From: Solea solea
Taxonomy: Eukaryota > Chordata > Actinopteri > Pleuronectiformes > Soleidae
NCBI RefSeq assembly: GCF_958295425.1
Contig: NC_081139.1
Span: forward strand, 13,232,377 to 13,296,376
Direction: 5' to 3'
Length of the DNA: 64,000 bases
Shown: positions 1-12,000 of the stretch, piece after piece
How positions within the stretch are numbered: position 1 is the stretch's first letter
Layout of the letters: each line of letters opens with the position of its first letter
Translations under genes and position numbers: made by a program
The notes under the pieces: generated by a model
The model's input: the letters and a program-made list of their open reading frames with translations, nothing else
Databases searched by the model: none
Told to the model about the DNA's origin: nothing

Positions 1-3000
1 TTTTGTTTTAACAAAACGAAATTAAGATGGGGTAGGAAAGATCAGATGTAGGGTTTTGTTGTTTTTTGAATGTTAATTATGGGATTGTTGAACAATAACA
101 ACATCAAATATCTTTCCTATCCCAGCTTTCATGCAAAATAGCAGTTAACAGTGTTTCTAGGAAGGGGAAGCTGAATTGTGAAATTCATCCATGATTATTT
201 AATACTGTGATTAAATAACATCACTAATTGCGTTTTCTCCAGATTTAAACACCATTGTAAGTCTTGTCGACAATAAGTCCATTCATTATAACATATAAAA
301 CACATATTTCAGAGTTTTGGCACAGCATGATGGGATGGAATGTTAGTGGAATATGCTACATGACAGTATTTACCAGTATATTGACTATTTCCGCACAAAT
401 ACATCTTAAGTTCTTATGTCCTCTTTACACAGACCAGCTTTTTTACTCTTCTAAGGTCACTTCTATTATCACTTTCCACATACACTATACCATTTATAGA
501 CATACATATATCCAGTATACTTAACAGGATAGCCAGTCACTGTGTATTTTCTTGAGCATTTTGATGGACTTACTCAATCTGATGCTAAATGTGAAAGGAT
601 TTAATCAAAGCCGGATTGCACACAGTGGCTGGTAGTGAGGTGATGGGATTTCAAGAGGAATTACATTCATATAACTGGTCTACATCAGAGCTTCATGCTC
701 CATGCCAACGTTTTGTGCCAAAGCAGTTCAGAACTGTGTAACGCAGAGGGATCTTGTGGAGGTCAGAGTTTTACAAGTAGCCTCAAAAGTGCTCAAAGAC
801 TGAGAGCACATACTGTACCTCTGTCAACGGTTAAAAGGTCCTATTTCAAAATGTTAAAGAAAGCAGAAGAAAAAGAAAGATAGCAAAACTGCTGAACTGC
901 TTTTTCGGAGGGGGGTGCAACCCAAGAAAAAAGAAAAATCTTAAAAGAAAAAGTGTACATGTTCTTCCTGTGTGTGTGCGTGGGTTTCCTCCGGGTTCTC
1001 CGGCTTCCTCCCACAGTCCAAAAACATGCAATATGGGGATTCTAGGTAAATTGGACACACTACATTGACTGTTGGTGTGATTGTGAGAGCAGTAGAATAT
1101 GTATGGTAGCGTGCCAGAGACTGTGTTGCTCCCTGCTCTTTCCTGAAGTCAGTATAGTTACTGCTAATCCACTGCTGGTGTTTTTATTTTAATGCTTTAG
1201 TTGTGATATTTAGGGAGACCATGTGGCTTGCCGTTTCCTTGCTCTGGTTCAAACACTTGTGGTTGAACAGAAACACAGCAAGTGTGCTTGTGTTAGTGTG
1301 AGTTAAAATGAGCTAATTTCAGTGAAAAAATAAATAAATAAATCTGGGTTTCAGCCTGAACAATGTAACTGGTACGTTGTTCAGAGAGTGAAGTCAACTT
1401 AGCACAGACTCAAGCAAGATCTTTTTTTGTTTTTGTTTTTTGTTTTTTTGTTTTACTTTTACAGAGCAAGCATCACTGTGCACACTGTTATGATCTTCCT
1501 ACAGCTGTTGTGGGTTAAGTTCAAGTCAGTCTTTGTAAAGGTCATCAAATATAACAGTTATTAGGACCCAAATGCATGTGCAAACTCAAACAGCCAATGT
1601 AGAGTGTACAGGAAGCTTCATTGTGTGTATATTAGGGACTTCACTCTCTGATCTAACCAGTCCTTGAGTAAAGACAATCTCAAGAAGGACAGCAGATATT
1701 GGAGAGGTAGAGGATTAATGTTAAGAAAATTAATATTTGTGTTATCCTGATACTGATTATGATATGGTATTCTGATGTAAAACATAGCTAGCAGCATCGT
1801 AAGATTGAATGTGGTTTATGTAACGTTCACCTTTAGTTCAGCAAACTGCTTATTTTGTTTGCTCGGTGTGAACAATAGGAAATGCATGGAAGAGAAACAT
1901 GATCCAGGCGACACTGTGTTTGGCCCATTGAAATGCACTGTATCTAATGCTAACGGTTGCAACGCAGAGAAGCTGAATATGGTGGGATTAGCGTAGGAGA
2001 GTTGTAGGGAAAATAGGCATCACAGTGAGTTCAAGGACAGTCCTTGGATTTTTTTTTACAAAGGATGAGAGGCCTTTTGTTTATTTTTGAAAGTGTCAGT
2101 ATATACTGTATCCTCAGTCAAGTACTGAGCCACACTCAGCTTCAATCCACTGGTGGTGTAGACGATTATTAGAAGTAAGAATGTCTCTTTTGGCTTTTAG
2201 TGTCCAGATTTTGTGAGACTCTAAAGGACATTAATCTGATGTCATCCCAGACTCTGTCTCTTCTCATCTTCAATGTGGACCTTTCACATGCAACCTGTAG
2301 AAGTGCTTGAAATATCAATCCTTTACTTACATTTTCCCACTTTAAGTGTAAAACACCACATCATCAGAAGTCATCAGTAATCTCTACTTTGTCAAACATG
2401 TCCTGAGCTAAAATATGTAGAAATATTATACAACTTGAAGCTGGTAAGGGATTGCAGCCTTTCTTTGTGTCACTGGAGACACGGCGATGCAGGCTGCCTC
2501 GGGTTGGATGGATCAGCTGTTGAGAGAGTGGGCTTTATCGTCTTTACAGCTTCACTCTGGGATTTAAATTTGCTTTATCTTCCAAACAACCTCCTTTGAC
2601 AGATCTCCTTGCTTGGTTGTATCAGTTTATAGGTGCTAAAAAAATAAAAGTAATTTGTCTGTGGTCATCTCCATTGTTCATTTTGTACAGTAAATCCTCA
2701 GAAAGATGCTCCATCAAAAATGACAGCAGCCAGGGCTTGAGCTACAGGGAAAACAAAGAGGAAAAGTCAAACAGGGTAAGAGATACAAAGATCTTTTTTT
2801 AGATTACCATCATTTGACACTAAATACTTGTTTACTAACTGTTTTGGGAAATAAGTACAATTCTAATGTCATTAAAAAAAAGAGTAAAACATTGTTTAAT
2901 CAACTCATGTGACACAACTTAAACAGGTATGTGGTGTATGGTACAATATCTCCATGACAATGACTAATTTAAACGACTAACAACTAATATTCCTTGATGT

Positions 3001-3867
3001 CTGTGTTCTTGAGCAGATAGAGTTCAGTTGTGATGTGGAGCACAAGTTACAATCTTGAGAATGGAAGGATTTTCTTTCAAGTTTTAATCAAGCTTTACAT
3101 TACAATTAATTTCAAAGAAGAAGAAGAATAAAAAAAATGGTAGTTAAGGGTTTTTTAAGTGTGGCTGTCTAGAACCAGCAGGAGAGTGGCAGACAAGTTC
3201 TTTGTGAAAACATGGTTGACTGTCAGCGGGTTCACCAGGAAAAATAATATTTTAGCCACATAAAAGAAACATGTTTGATGCTTTATCTTGCAGTTAAACA
3301 ACCCCTTTTGGCTGGAAACTGAAGCTTGTATTACTTTGTAAATTAATCTCTCTGTGATGCCACTGTGATGTAAAATCTGTGATTTTACATATTGTCACAC
3401 AGATGTTGATTCACGGTGTTCTTCATTGTTTAATTTTTTTTGTGTGTAAAAGCAAACTTAAGTGGCAAACAGTGTAAACTTAAGTTGGTGTAGATTGTAT
3501 TCGGGTTTTTAAGTTTAAAAAAAATGTTTTTGTTTTTTGTGTCCCTCTTTGCACCCATGTTTTCATTGGGCACATGTCTGCCTAATGTCTCATGCTAGTC
3601 AGCTGCATGTAAGACCCTGACATGTCAGCATCTCATACAAGCACAATCCAAAAAGTGAAGTATTCATTTCATCGATTAAAACTAACAGGTCTCTTTCTCA
3701 GACTCAACTTATAAATATAAAACCTTTACCAACTTTACATAAAGTATCATAAAAACATCAGTAGATAAAATCAGCAGAACTGTGAGGAGTGGGTCTTAAC
3801 AGGATGAGGAAAGAAGGGGACTGGGGATTTTACGTGCTGTGGTGGACGCAGACTCACCTTGTCAGAC
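1..3867. other. Downstream flank of plekha6: probable 3' UTR then intergenic
   Basis: AT-rich sequence with no credible coding frame. Minus-strand ATTAAA at 3429-3434 and AATAAA at 2080-2085 are possible plekha6 polyadenylation signals; neither can be chosen from sequence. A dispersed repeat lies at about 961-1110. Nothing else recognised. Confidence 0.5.
961..1110 (-). repeat. Teleost dispersed repeat, copy 1 (reverse)
   Basis: Contains GTGGGTTTCCTCCGG, CCCACAGTCCAAAAACATGC and AATTGGACAC, the reverse of the sequence seen at 31720-32030 and 54345-54625. I recognise this as a very common fish repeat; I cannot name its family with certainty. Confidence 0.6.
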
Positions 3868-3965
3868 TTACACCTTCATGATGTGGGCTGAGGTGGGGAA
3901 GTCAGAAGAGGAAGGGGGAGGGGCCAGGCTGGTTGGGGATGTGGGGGGACTGGGGGCACACTGGG
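3868..3965 (-). CDS. plekha6: plekha6 coding exon 26 (last) and stop
   Basis: Residues 1140-1170. QCAPSPPTSPTSLAPPP, then SAHIMKV and TAA at 3868-3870, matching human QCATPSPPTSP and the TMRV terminus. Acceptor ATTCCAG. A near-perfect donor (AAG|GTGAGT) follows 10 bases after the stop, so the 3' UTR may be spliced. Confidence 0.93.
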
Positions 3966-6012
3966 CTGGAATGAGGTGCAGGAGGGTGGAAGGAGGGAAC
4001 AGAGGGGGAAAGTGTTAAGCAACTCAAGGAGTGAGCAAATCAATGGGAGAAGGTAGAGGGACAGTAGGAGGAGGGACTGTGCTCTCTGACTGTCCTCCCT
4101 ATACGTCATTTATCCAAATACATGCCCAGATTTGGCTTAACCATCTTATGTTTTCAAAGTAACTTACCCAACACTGTTTTTTTACCATGTGTAAAAAAAG
4201 TTTATTTTGACTAAAAACTGATCATTTCATTGTTAAGACTGGAATGTTTTGTCTTAATGATGTTATCAACCCAATGCTACATGCTATGTTGACCTTTTAT
4301 TATCCTGTGGTAACTAGAAATGTTTGCATCATATTTCTATTCAACCAGTAGATGTTGATGTTAATACATATATTTGTTTTCAATATTTTTTTTTTTTGTG
4401 TACCAGTGTTATGTCATGTTTTTTTTTTCTTTGTCTGTCTTTTTAACCAGTCATGCGGAATTGCAGGAAGGGGTTAGTTTTGTTTTCTAAATCCAAAGGT
4501 TTAATAGTTTTCATGGTCTCCAATGTCTTCCCCTGTTAACACATTACTCTTCTTCATATTTGTCAGTTACCTGGGATTTATATTAGTCACATAATTGCTG
4601 TAGTAATCAAAAACATATGACATTCATGTTGTGGTCACCAAAGCATGTGAGACAAAACAGTTAAGTTAAAGCAAACTAAAAGTTTGTATGAATGTCCTGT
4701 TGTTTTGGTCGGTATTTGTCTATACTTTATAATATATTGTATACTTGTGGATATAACAGAATAAAAAGTGATCATAGTTGGTGCATAAGGTGATTCATTA
4801 TTTGTATGTATAAAGTAAATACTGCCGCTTGTCCTGCACTATTGTGATCAGGATGAGATGTTACTAGCAAAGGGTTAGTGACACGTTAGTGTGAAAGTCA
4901 TGGCAGCCAAGTGGAGATTGTCCTCACCAGAGAGAATGCGGCTGCGACGAGAGGCCTCAGCAGCCAAAGTGCAGGAGATCTCAATCAGCTTTTCCTGCTC
5001 CTCCAACTGCTGCTGGGAGCTGACTGGAGCTCCACCCTCCACTGGTCCATCCAGAAGAGGAACCATATTCTGCAAACTGAGAGGAGGGGGTTTGTTAACT
5101 AGACAACATGAGGCTGTTGAGCTGATGTTATTTTCAATCTGTTTGCTGAAAGCAGGTCTTATTGTACCATATTGCTACCATACAGTAGCTCAATTTTCAA
5201 TTTGTATTTGTTGTTTATATTCTTAATCAAATATTTAGATTGTTGTTGATCCCAATATGTACTTTTGTTTTGTCCACAAACACAGTGTAGCATAGATGTG
5301 ACAGATATATAAGAAAGAGAGGGTTGAGCACTGTGCTGAGTCAAAACCCACTTTGATTTGGCAATGAGGGTCTTGATCCGCTCCAGTTTCTTCTGCTTCT
5401 CCTTCTGCTCCTCAGGGCTCAGAGGTGTGTTATCCTCTACCTCTAGGTGACGCTCTGGGATCACAACCTTGTCAGGAGCCATGAGCTACAACAAGGACAA
5501 CGCACATCAATAAACATGAGTCCATACATGCATGCAAATTTATTTTTCGTATTTGTAAATATTTATTGCAAAAATGAGGGAGTGATACACCAGAGTGAGC
5601 TCACCTCTTTGCTGATGTCTAGTTCGTAGTGTTCTGGTCCAATTTGCAACCGTCGAAGGCGAGCTATTTCTTCTCGTGGTGACTCTAGTCCCGGTCCCCG
5701 AACCGCTGTTTCCAGGTCTTTAATGTCAATCTCATGAGCTGTCAACCGCCGCCGAACCTGTTCACAAACATACAGATGCACACAGACACATTAATCAACT
5801 GCAATCTTCTTGATAATCCCCAGCTTGAATAACTCAGCCATGTCTAACCAATGCTATTAAAAATGTTTGTTTTTTGTGGCTCATCGGCAATAGATGCCAC
5901 TGAATTCTATACATTAAACCTTAGATGTGTTGTTTTAGCAATACCACCAATACTGTAATGAGCACACAAACTCATTGGCAGCTTTCTATAAGACCAACTT
6001 TCATTCAAACAC

Positions 6013-6059
<47 letters not shown>

Positions 6060-9000
6060 TGTCCCCTGACGCTTACAGGACATTTTTAATACCAGTGTAT
6101 AATAGGGCAATTATATGAGGGCAAACTGTAGTCCAGCTAAATCGAGCAATTTAAACTTGTCCATTGTCTCACACTGACACACACAGACACACATACACCC
6201 AGGTTCACTCAGCTATCCTTTTAAGGACTCTGCATTGATTTCCATTCATTTGGACAGCCTAAACAAAGCATTATATTTAACTGTAACCATAACCAATTAA
6301 TAAAACTAACCCTAAAATTGTCCCTCAGAAATGAGGTTCTGTCTCATTAGGACCAAAGGTCCCTGTTGTGCCAGAAAAGCCTTGAAGAGGTAACACAAAC
6401 ACACAGTATACAGTACGCATGTGAAGAACTCAGTTTTGGCTCGGATAGCTTCTCATATCATCTCATAGCTGATAGTGATCATACCACTCTGTAGTTGGCT
6501 GGAGACTGGCCGCCTGAGAGGTTTAGACTCCGCCTCTTCTCTCTCATGGAGCTGCTCTGGTTGCGGCGAATTCGCTCATTCTGCTCCTCAACACTCATCT
6601 TCAACTTTGCCTCTGCAGAAAACACAGCACTCTTTGGACGCTCCTGTTACAAAGATAAGTCACATAAACAATAGATTAATGACAATATTTAGGTCTGAAT
6701 TCTGTTGGAGCTTAGTGGTGCCTTTTAAACCATTGACCAGAAATACAAGGGCAGTAAATTACATGTCATTGAGCAGACACTTTTATCCAAAGCAACTTAC
6801 AAGGGAATTGAGCACAACCTGCCAGGAGTGGAGTTGAACTTGCGACCATGAAGTCTTTTGCACAAAGGGCATCGGTCTTAACCACTGAGCCACTGTACTC
6901 CCGCAAACGGTGTAATATGAACACTGACGTGTGCAATGATATCTGTTAATCTGAGCTACACTGAGAGTTATTGTACAGGGAATCAGTTATATTCATCTGA
7001 CTATTGATGATCTAATAATAGTAACTATGAGGATCTAAGATATCAGATAATAAAGGCTAGGATAGCCCTGCTCTCAAACTTTACTCACTGATTCATTTTC
7101 ACACTGTGTTTTGTTGGATTGCTTTATGTTTTACATTTGTGCACACATGTTTAGACACTGCAGTACTGACATAAAGTAGAAGTTGACATACCCTGGAGAT
7201 TCCATTAGGCACTCTACCATTATGTCGGGAAACAGCAGGGCTGCTGTGTGCGTCCCCTGTGGAGGCCTTGGTTCTAGGAGGAACAATGCCAACTGGCACA
7301 GAACATGAGAGAGACATTTAGAAGCATGTGAAAGCAAGGAATCTAAATTCTCAGTGCTAACAGAGTAAGGATTTATATATGGATATATGGGCAGTTCTAC
7401 TTTATTCAGTGACAAAATCACAGCTCCAAAGGCAGAACCTGGTTCACATTAAGCTGTTGTTATACCTTTATTTGTGCTGGAATGTCTGTCCTGGACCTGG
7501 TCCTGCTTGTCATTGCATTGGTCCCCAAACTTTGGCTGAAATAAAATTTAACTGAACATAAATCTCTGAGGTTGTGACAAATGTCAGCACACGTAAAAAG
7601 CTGCTTAAGATGATGAATTATGGTTGAATCACATTAAAACATCCATCAGACCCATAATGAAAGAAGCAACACATGAATGCAGACAGAATAACACCTGATC
7701 GTACAGTATGTGTAGTGTCATGACAGTGAAATGGAAATTGCAGACATCAGTGAATTTGATCTCTGAGCTTTGTGCAAAGAGTCCAACATTGGCAAACACT
7801 GACTCTGCTGCAGGAGACTTGCAGTTTGACAGATCAGGTCAGTGGTGTCTTCAGCAAATGCATCTTTTACTCTGTCATGAAGACAAACTTAGGCATGACA
7901 GTGCCACAGAAGGAACGCTGTCTTCTTTCTCTATGACACTGTTGCATGTCAGTTCATCTCACCCTGACACCATGAGCCAATAAGAGCATTGAATATTTTA
8001 AATGTGTATCGTACCGCAGCCAAATCTATCATTTATCCATTTTAGGGTTCATTCATTAGTGTGTGTGAACTGTGTAACGCAGGCAGCCCAACGCGCTGAA
8101 AATATAACCCTTTGTGCTTGCAGTTCAATAGTTACTGTTACTAGTATGACTACATAGAAGACATTAGACACATAATGAGTTTGTAGCTGTAAAGAACCCC
8201 ATACCACATAACAGGACTTACCAAGAGCTAATTACAGCTCATACCTTTCCCTATGTACAGTATATAAAAAAAAGTGTGGCATTGAAAAGAGGAAAAGGAA
8301 GCAGAAATATTTAGGAATATGTGTGTGTAGGAGGTGAAATCCAGGCTGATACTCAGACACAGGAATATTGAGTGGCAATGGTGAAAGAATGTGGACATGG
8401 GGGGGTGTGGGGGGGTCTCTGGTGGCTTATAAGTACAAGAATGATGTTTTCGAAGTGATGACATTAGATAACAGTTAAGACTGTACCATGGGAGTGGTGG
8501 ACACCCAAATACCTTTCTGATGTGAGCTTCTTCACCATCAAGGTAACCATCATCGAGGCCCAAGCTGCGTAGCCAGGCGGTGCTGTCAAAGGGCAATGGG
8601 GGGATGGAGGGAGGGCAGGTGGGGGAGGATTCCAATGGATAATAGGCCTTGGGGAGGGGAGGCCTTGGGGGGACACTTTCCTATATCACCATAAGGGCAG
8701 CAGGGAGAGAGGGAGCAGGGAGGAGAGAAAGGACAGGAGGAAGAAAGAGTGCTGCACATCAGGAGGAGTTATAAATAGCCAGGCAAAGTGCAGAGCAGAA
8801 AGGGCTCAAGGTAATTATTCTGTGGAATGGGCTCTTGGGCTCCCCTGGTGGCCAATAAAATGTGGGCCTTAGTGGATTCAGCATATCCATAGAAAACCAT
8901 GCAAGGTTCTATGAAACAGCCGTGACATTTCAAACATCAATGCTTATGAGCTGAACCAAACTGAAATCAAATGATTTATACCTTTAACTAATTTATCGAA

Positions 9001-12000
9001 ATATATTTTCTTTGGGTGACGAAGAAGACATGAAAGCAGGCAGATCTCACTTCAATGAGAAAACATGTCTCTTCTATATTTTGACATAATAGCCAAATGT
9101 AATTAAATGTCACCAGCTACATTCAAGACACACAATTTATACTATGATCTTTGACAAAAGGAATGTTAAAGTTGAAGTAAAATGCTTATGATCTGCAGGA
9201 AAGTTATTGTCATTATATTATATACTATTCTACAAACAGGAACTTTTTATTAGAATTATTAGAACCTTACCATGTAAAGCATGGATAACTTTTTTAAAGA
9301 TGGCCCTGCATGAACATGTTCCCCAAATGTTTATCAGACTGTGTTAAGGCACAGATCAACGGATCATCTCCCTGTTCCTCTTGATTGTTGGGATAAGTAA
9401 GTGGCCTAGCACCAGCATAACATGACTGAGAGGTTAGCTGGCTATGGTGATGGTTTTTCGGGTCTGCACTTCTAAAGCGAAGAACAGGAGGTGAATAAAG
9501 ATCTGGGCTATAACATAGTGATAAAACATCAGTCTGATAGGAGTCCTTGAAAAGGAGGATCTGGGAATCAGGCATAGAAAAGCGTCTGGTGGAGGACACA
9601 TTTCTGAGGTCTTTTTGGTGTCCTGATGACAACTGAGATGGGTGGAAGTCTGGATAGATATCTTTTCTTAGGCCAACTTTAACCTCTTGCATGCAACCAT
9701 CTGAGGATAACCAGCTCACATCCTGAAGATCAGAATGGGTTTGCACTGTGTCTGAATGTCCGTTGATAGATTTGGAATCCTGGTAATGTACTTGAAGAAC
9801 GTTGAACTGTTCTCCTGCTCTGGCTTGGGTTGGACATTGGTCTCTTTGGCTAGAGCTTAAATTGTTTCTGCAGTTTTCATTTTGATCTGTTTCCTCTATC
9901 ACCGGATCTAATCTACCCAAGGACTCCTGGTGGTTTTGGAAAGCTAGGGAGGGCTGAGGAAAGGCATGTTCATACGTCTCATAGCCATGATAATTTTCTG
10001 CTTGCAGGCTTATGTCAGACTCTCTGTAACTTCTGGGTCTACTCCTAGGCTTAGGGTCACATTTGAAGTCAGGTACTATACATGACTTGGGGCGAGGTTT
10101 AGGGCTTGACCTTCTACATACTTCAGAGTTAGTTCTTGAGTCTGCACATATGCCTGTTTTAGGTTTTGAAGTGGGGTTTGTCCCAAGCTGGGTGTGTCCG
10201 GTGCTTACCTCCGGGCCCAGCTGTTTGGTAGGGGAGGCCTGGGAGCCGGGCACTGGGGAGAAGGGGCTGAGCGGACTGGTGAGGCTTATTGAGCTCAGGG
10301 GACTGGCTGGACTATTGGTGCTAAAGGAGCCTGATGCACCGCTGGCAACTGAAATAGAAAGAGGTAGGGTTTGTTATGGCTAGATTAGAATATGCATTAA
10401 ACCAAATGAATAATATTCCAGCTCTAGTGTTTTACCTCTGTGCTTGGCTGTGTCTGTACCTCTGGATGAGTTATTCTTGTGCAATCCCTCTAATACATCC
10501 TGGACTCTCCAAAACTCTTTCTGGATGTGCCGACGAACAAGTTCACTCTGCAAGTCAAAGTTATATGAGAGAGGGATGATAACTCTATTGTAACAGCCAC
10601 TGTAGGGAACTGTTTAAAATGAGATCTATGGATTATCTATTGTATGAGCTTTATGGACAAGATGGAGATTACATTAATGTCAACGCTGTGGACAAATTGC
10701 ACGCTAGCTACTGCCAGAGGTAAGTATTCAATTGGCAGAATGACCTTCCATTAGCTAACTGGTTCTAATCTGGTTCTTTAAAAGCTGCAACCCACCAAAA
10801 CAATCAGGCTTGGGCATGCGACAAATCTATTTTGAGGTTTTGTTTTGTTTGAGCACAAACTCACGAGAACAATAACATTCATTTTAAGGCAGATCTCCTC
10901 ACTAGTATGAACACTTAAACGTGAAAATCATTCACAATCTTACTGTATTTTATTTATCTGGCAACATCTAGAAATGTTCCCCCTACCCCAATGGGGGTCT
11001 CGATCCCATGGTTGAGAATCACAGCATTAGCTATTAGAAAAAGTAACCAAACTTCATGGAAAGTTCAGTAGTATTGTACTGACTATCTGGGAGCCAAGGC
11101 TTAAATGAAACACCTATTCTTAATGAATTGTTCAGGTACAGTATGTGCAATGACAACAAATAACAAAAGCTTAGATGTGTTGTGCCTCATTTTACACTAT
11201 AATGTAATAGCACTGATTTTAAGAGGCTATGATAATATACACAACCAGTCAAAAGTTTGTAAATGGAAAGGTAAAGTAAATGGAAAGGTGTGTCCAAAGT
11301 GTACAACACAATTCCTTTCTGACAACCATCCTTCAGCCTGGTGGATTAAAACAAGCACACAAAGCAAATGTCAGCTCTGATTCATAACGTATTTGACTGT
11401 TACTTCCCTCGGAGAAAAGCACTTTAAGAGATTGTAGTCAATTCTGCCACACAGGGTGGCTAACAACAAGACCCTCACCTGTCCTCCTGCATTAAGCTGC
11501 TCCCATAGATCACCATGGATGGCATGGGCCTCATCTTCCAGTGCTTCAAACTCCATACGAGTGGTGGTTAAAGCCTGGGGGGTTCAAAGGAATGAAGCCA
11601 TACTCAGAATGTGTGGCTAAATCTGTAGGGTATGTCTCTGTGATATAAATTAATATGTGTTTAGTGTAATAAAAACACAGATTGATTAATTGAAAATTCA
11701 ACATGTTCTACAAGCAAGCAAGCACACATACATATATGTTAGACAATTTATGTAACAGTTCTTACACTGGAGGCTTGGGACAGCTCCCCTCTGATGTTGA
11801 TGAGCTGGTTCTGCAGGGTTTCCTTTTTGAACTGCAGCTTTTCCATGGCGATAGGCTGATTACGGTACAGCTCCATCTCCTGATGGGTGGCCACCAGTGC
11901 TTCTTCGAGGTTGTCCTGAAAACAAGATTCATTGTAGATTGTGTAGATTACATTAATCTTCATTTGCATAACTGCTCTACACAATTTTGGTGGTAAGAAA

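Larger units (their letters stand above)
5758..6484 (-). other. plekha6 intron 22
   Basis: Holds the TA repeat at 6015-6052 and a degenerate CCCTAA-type element at about 6168-6405. Nothing else seen. Confidence 0.7.

Noticed and set aside
4891..5226. Plus-strand 111-codon frame
   Set aside because: It is antisense to plekha6 exon 25, whose minus-strand reading is clearly conserved.
6745..6903. A functional tRNA gene
   Set aside because: Box-like segments exist but no full cloverleaf or acceptor stem, and the SINE tail follows.
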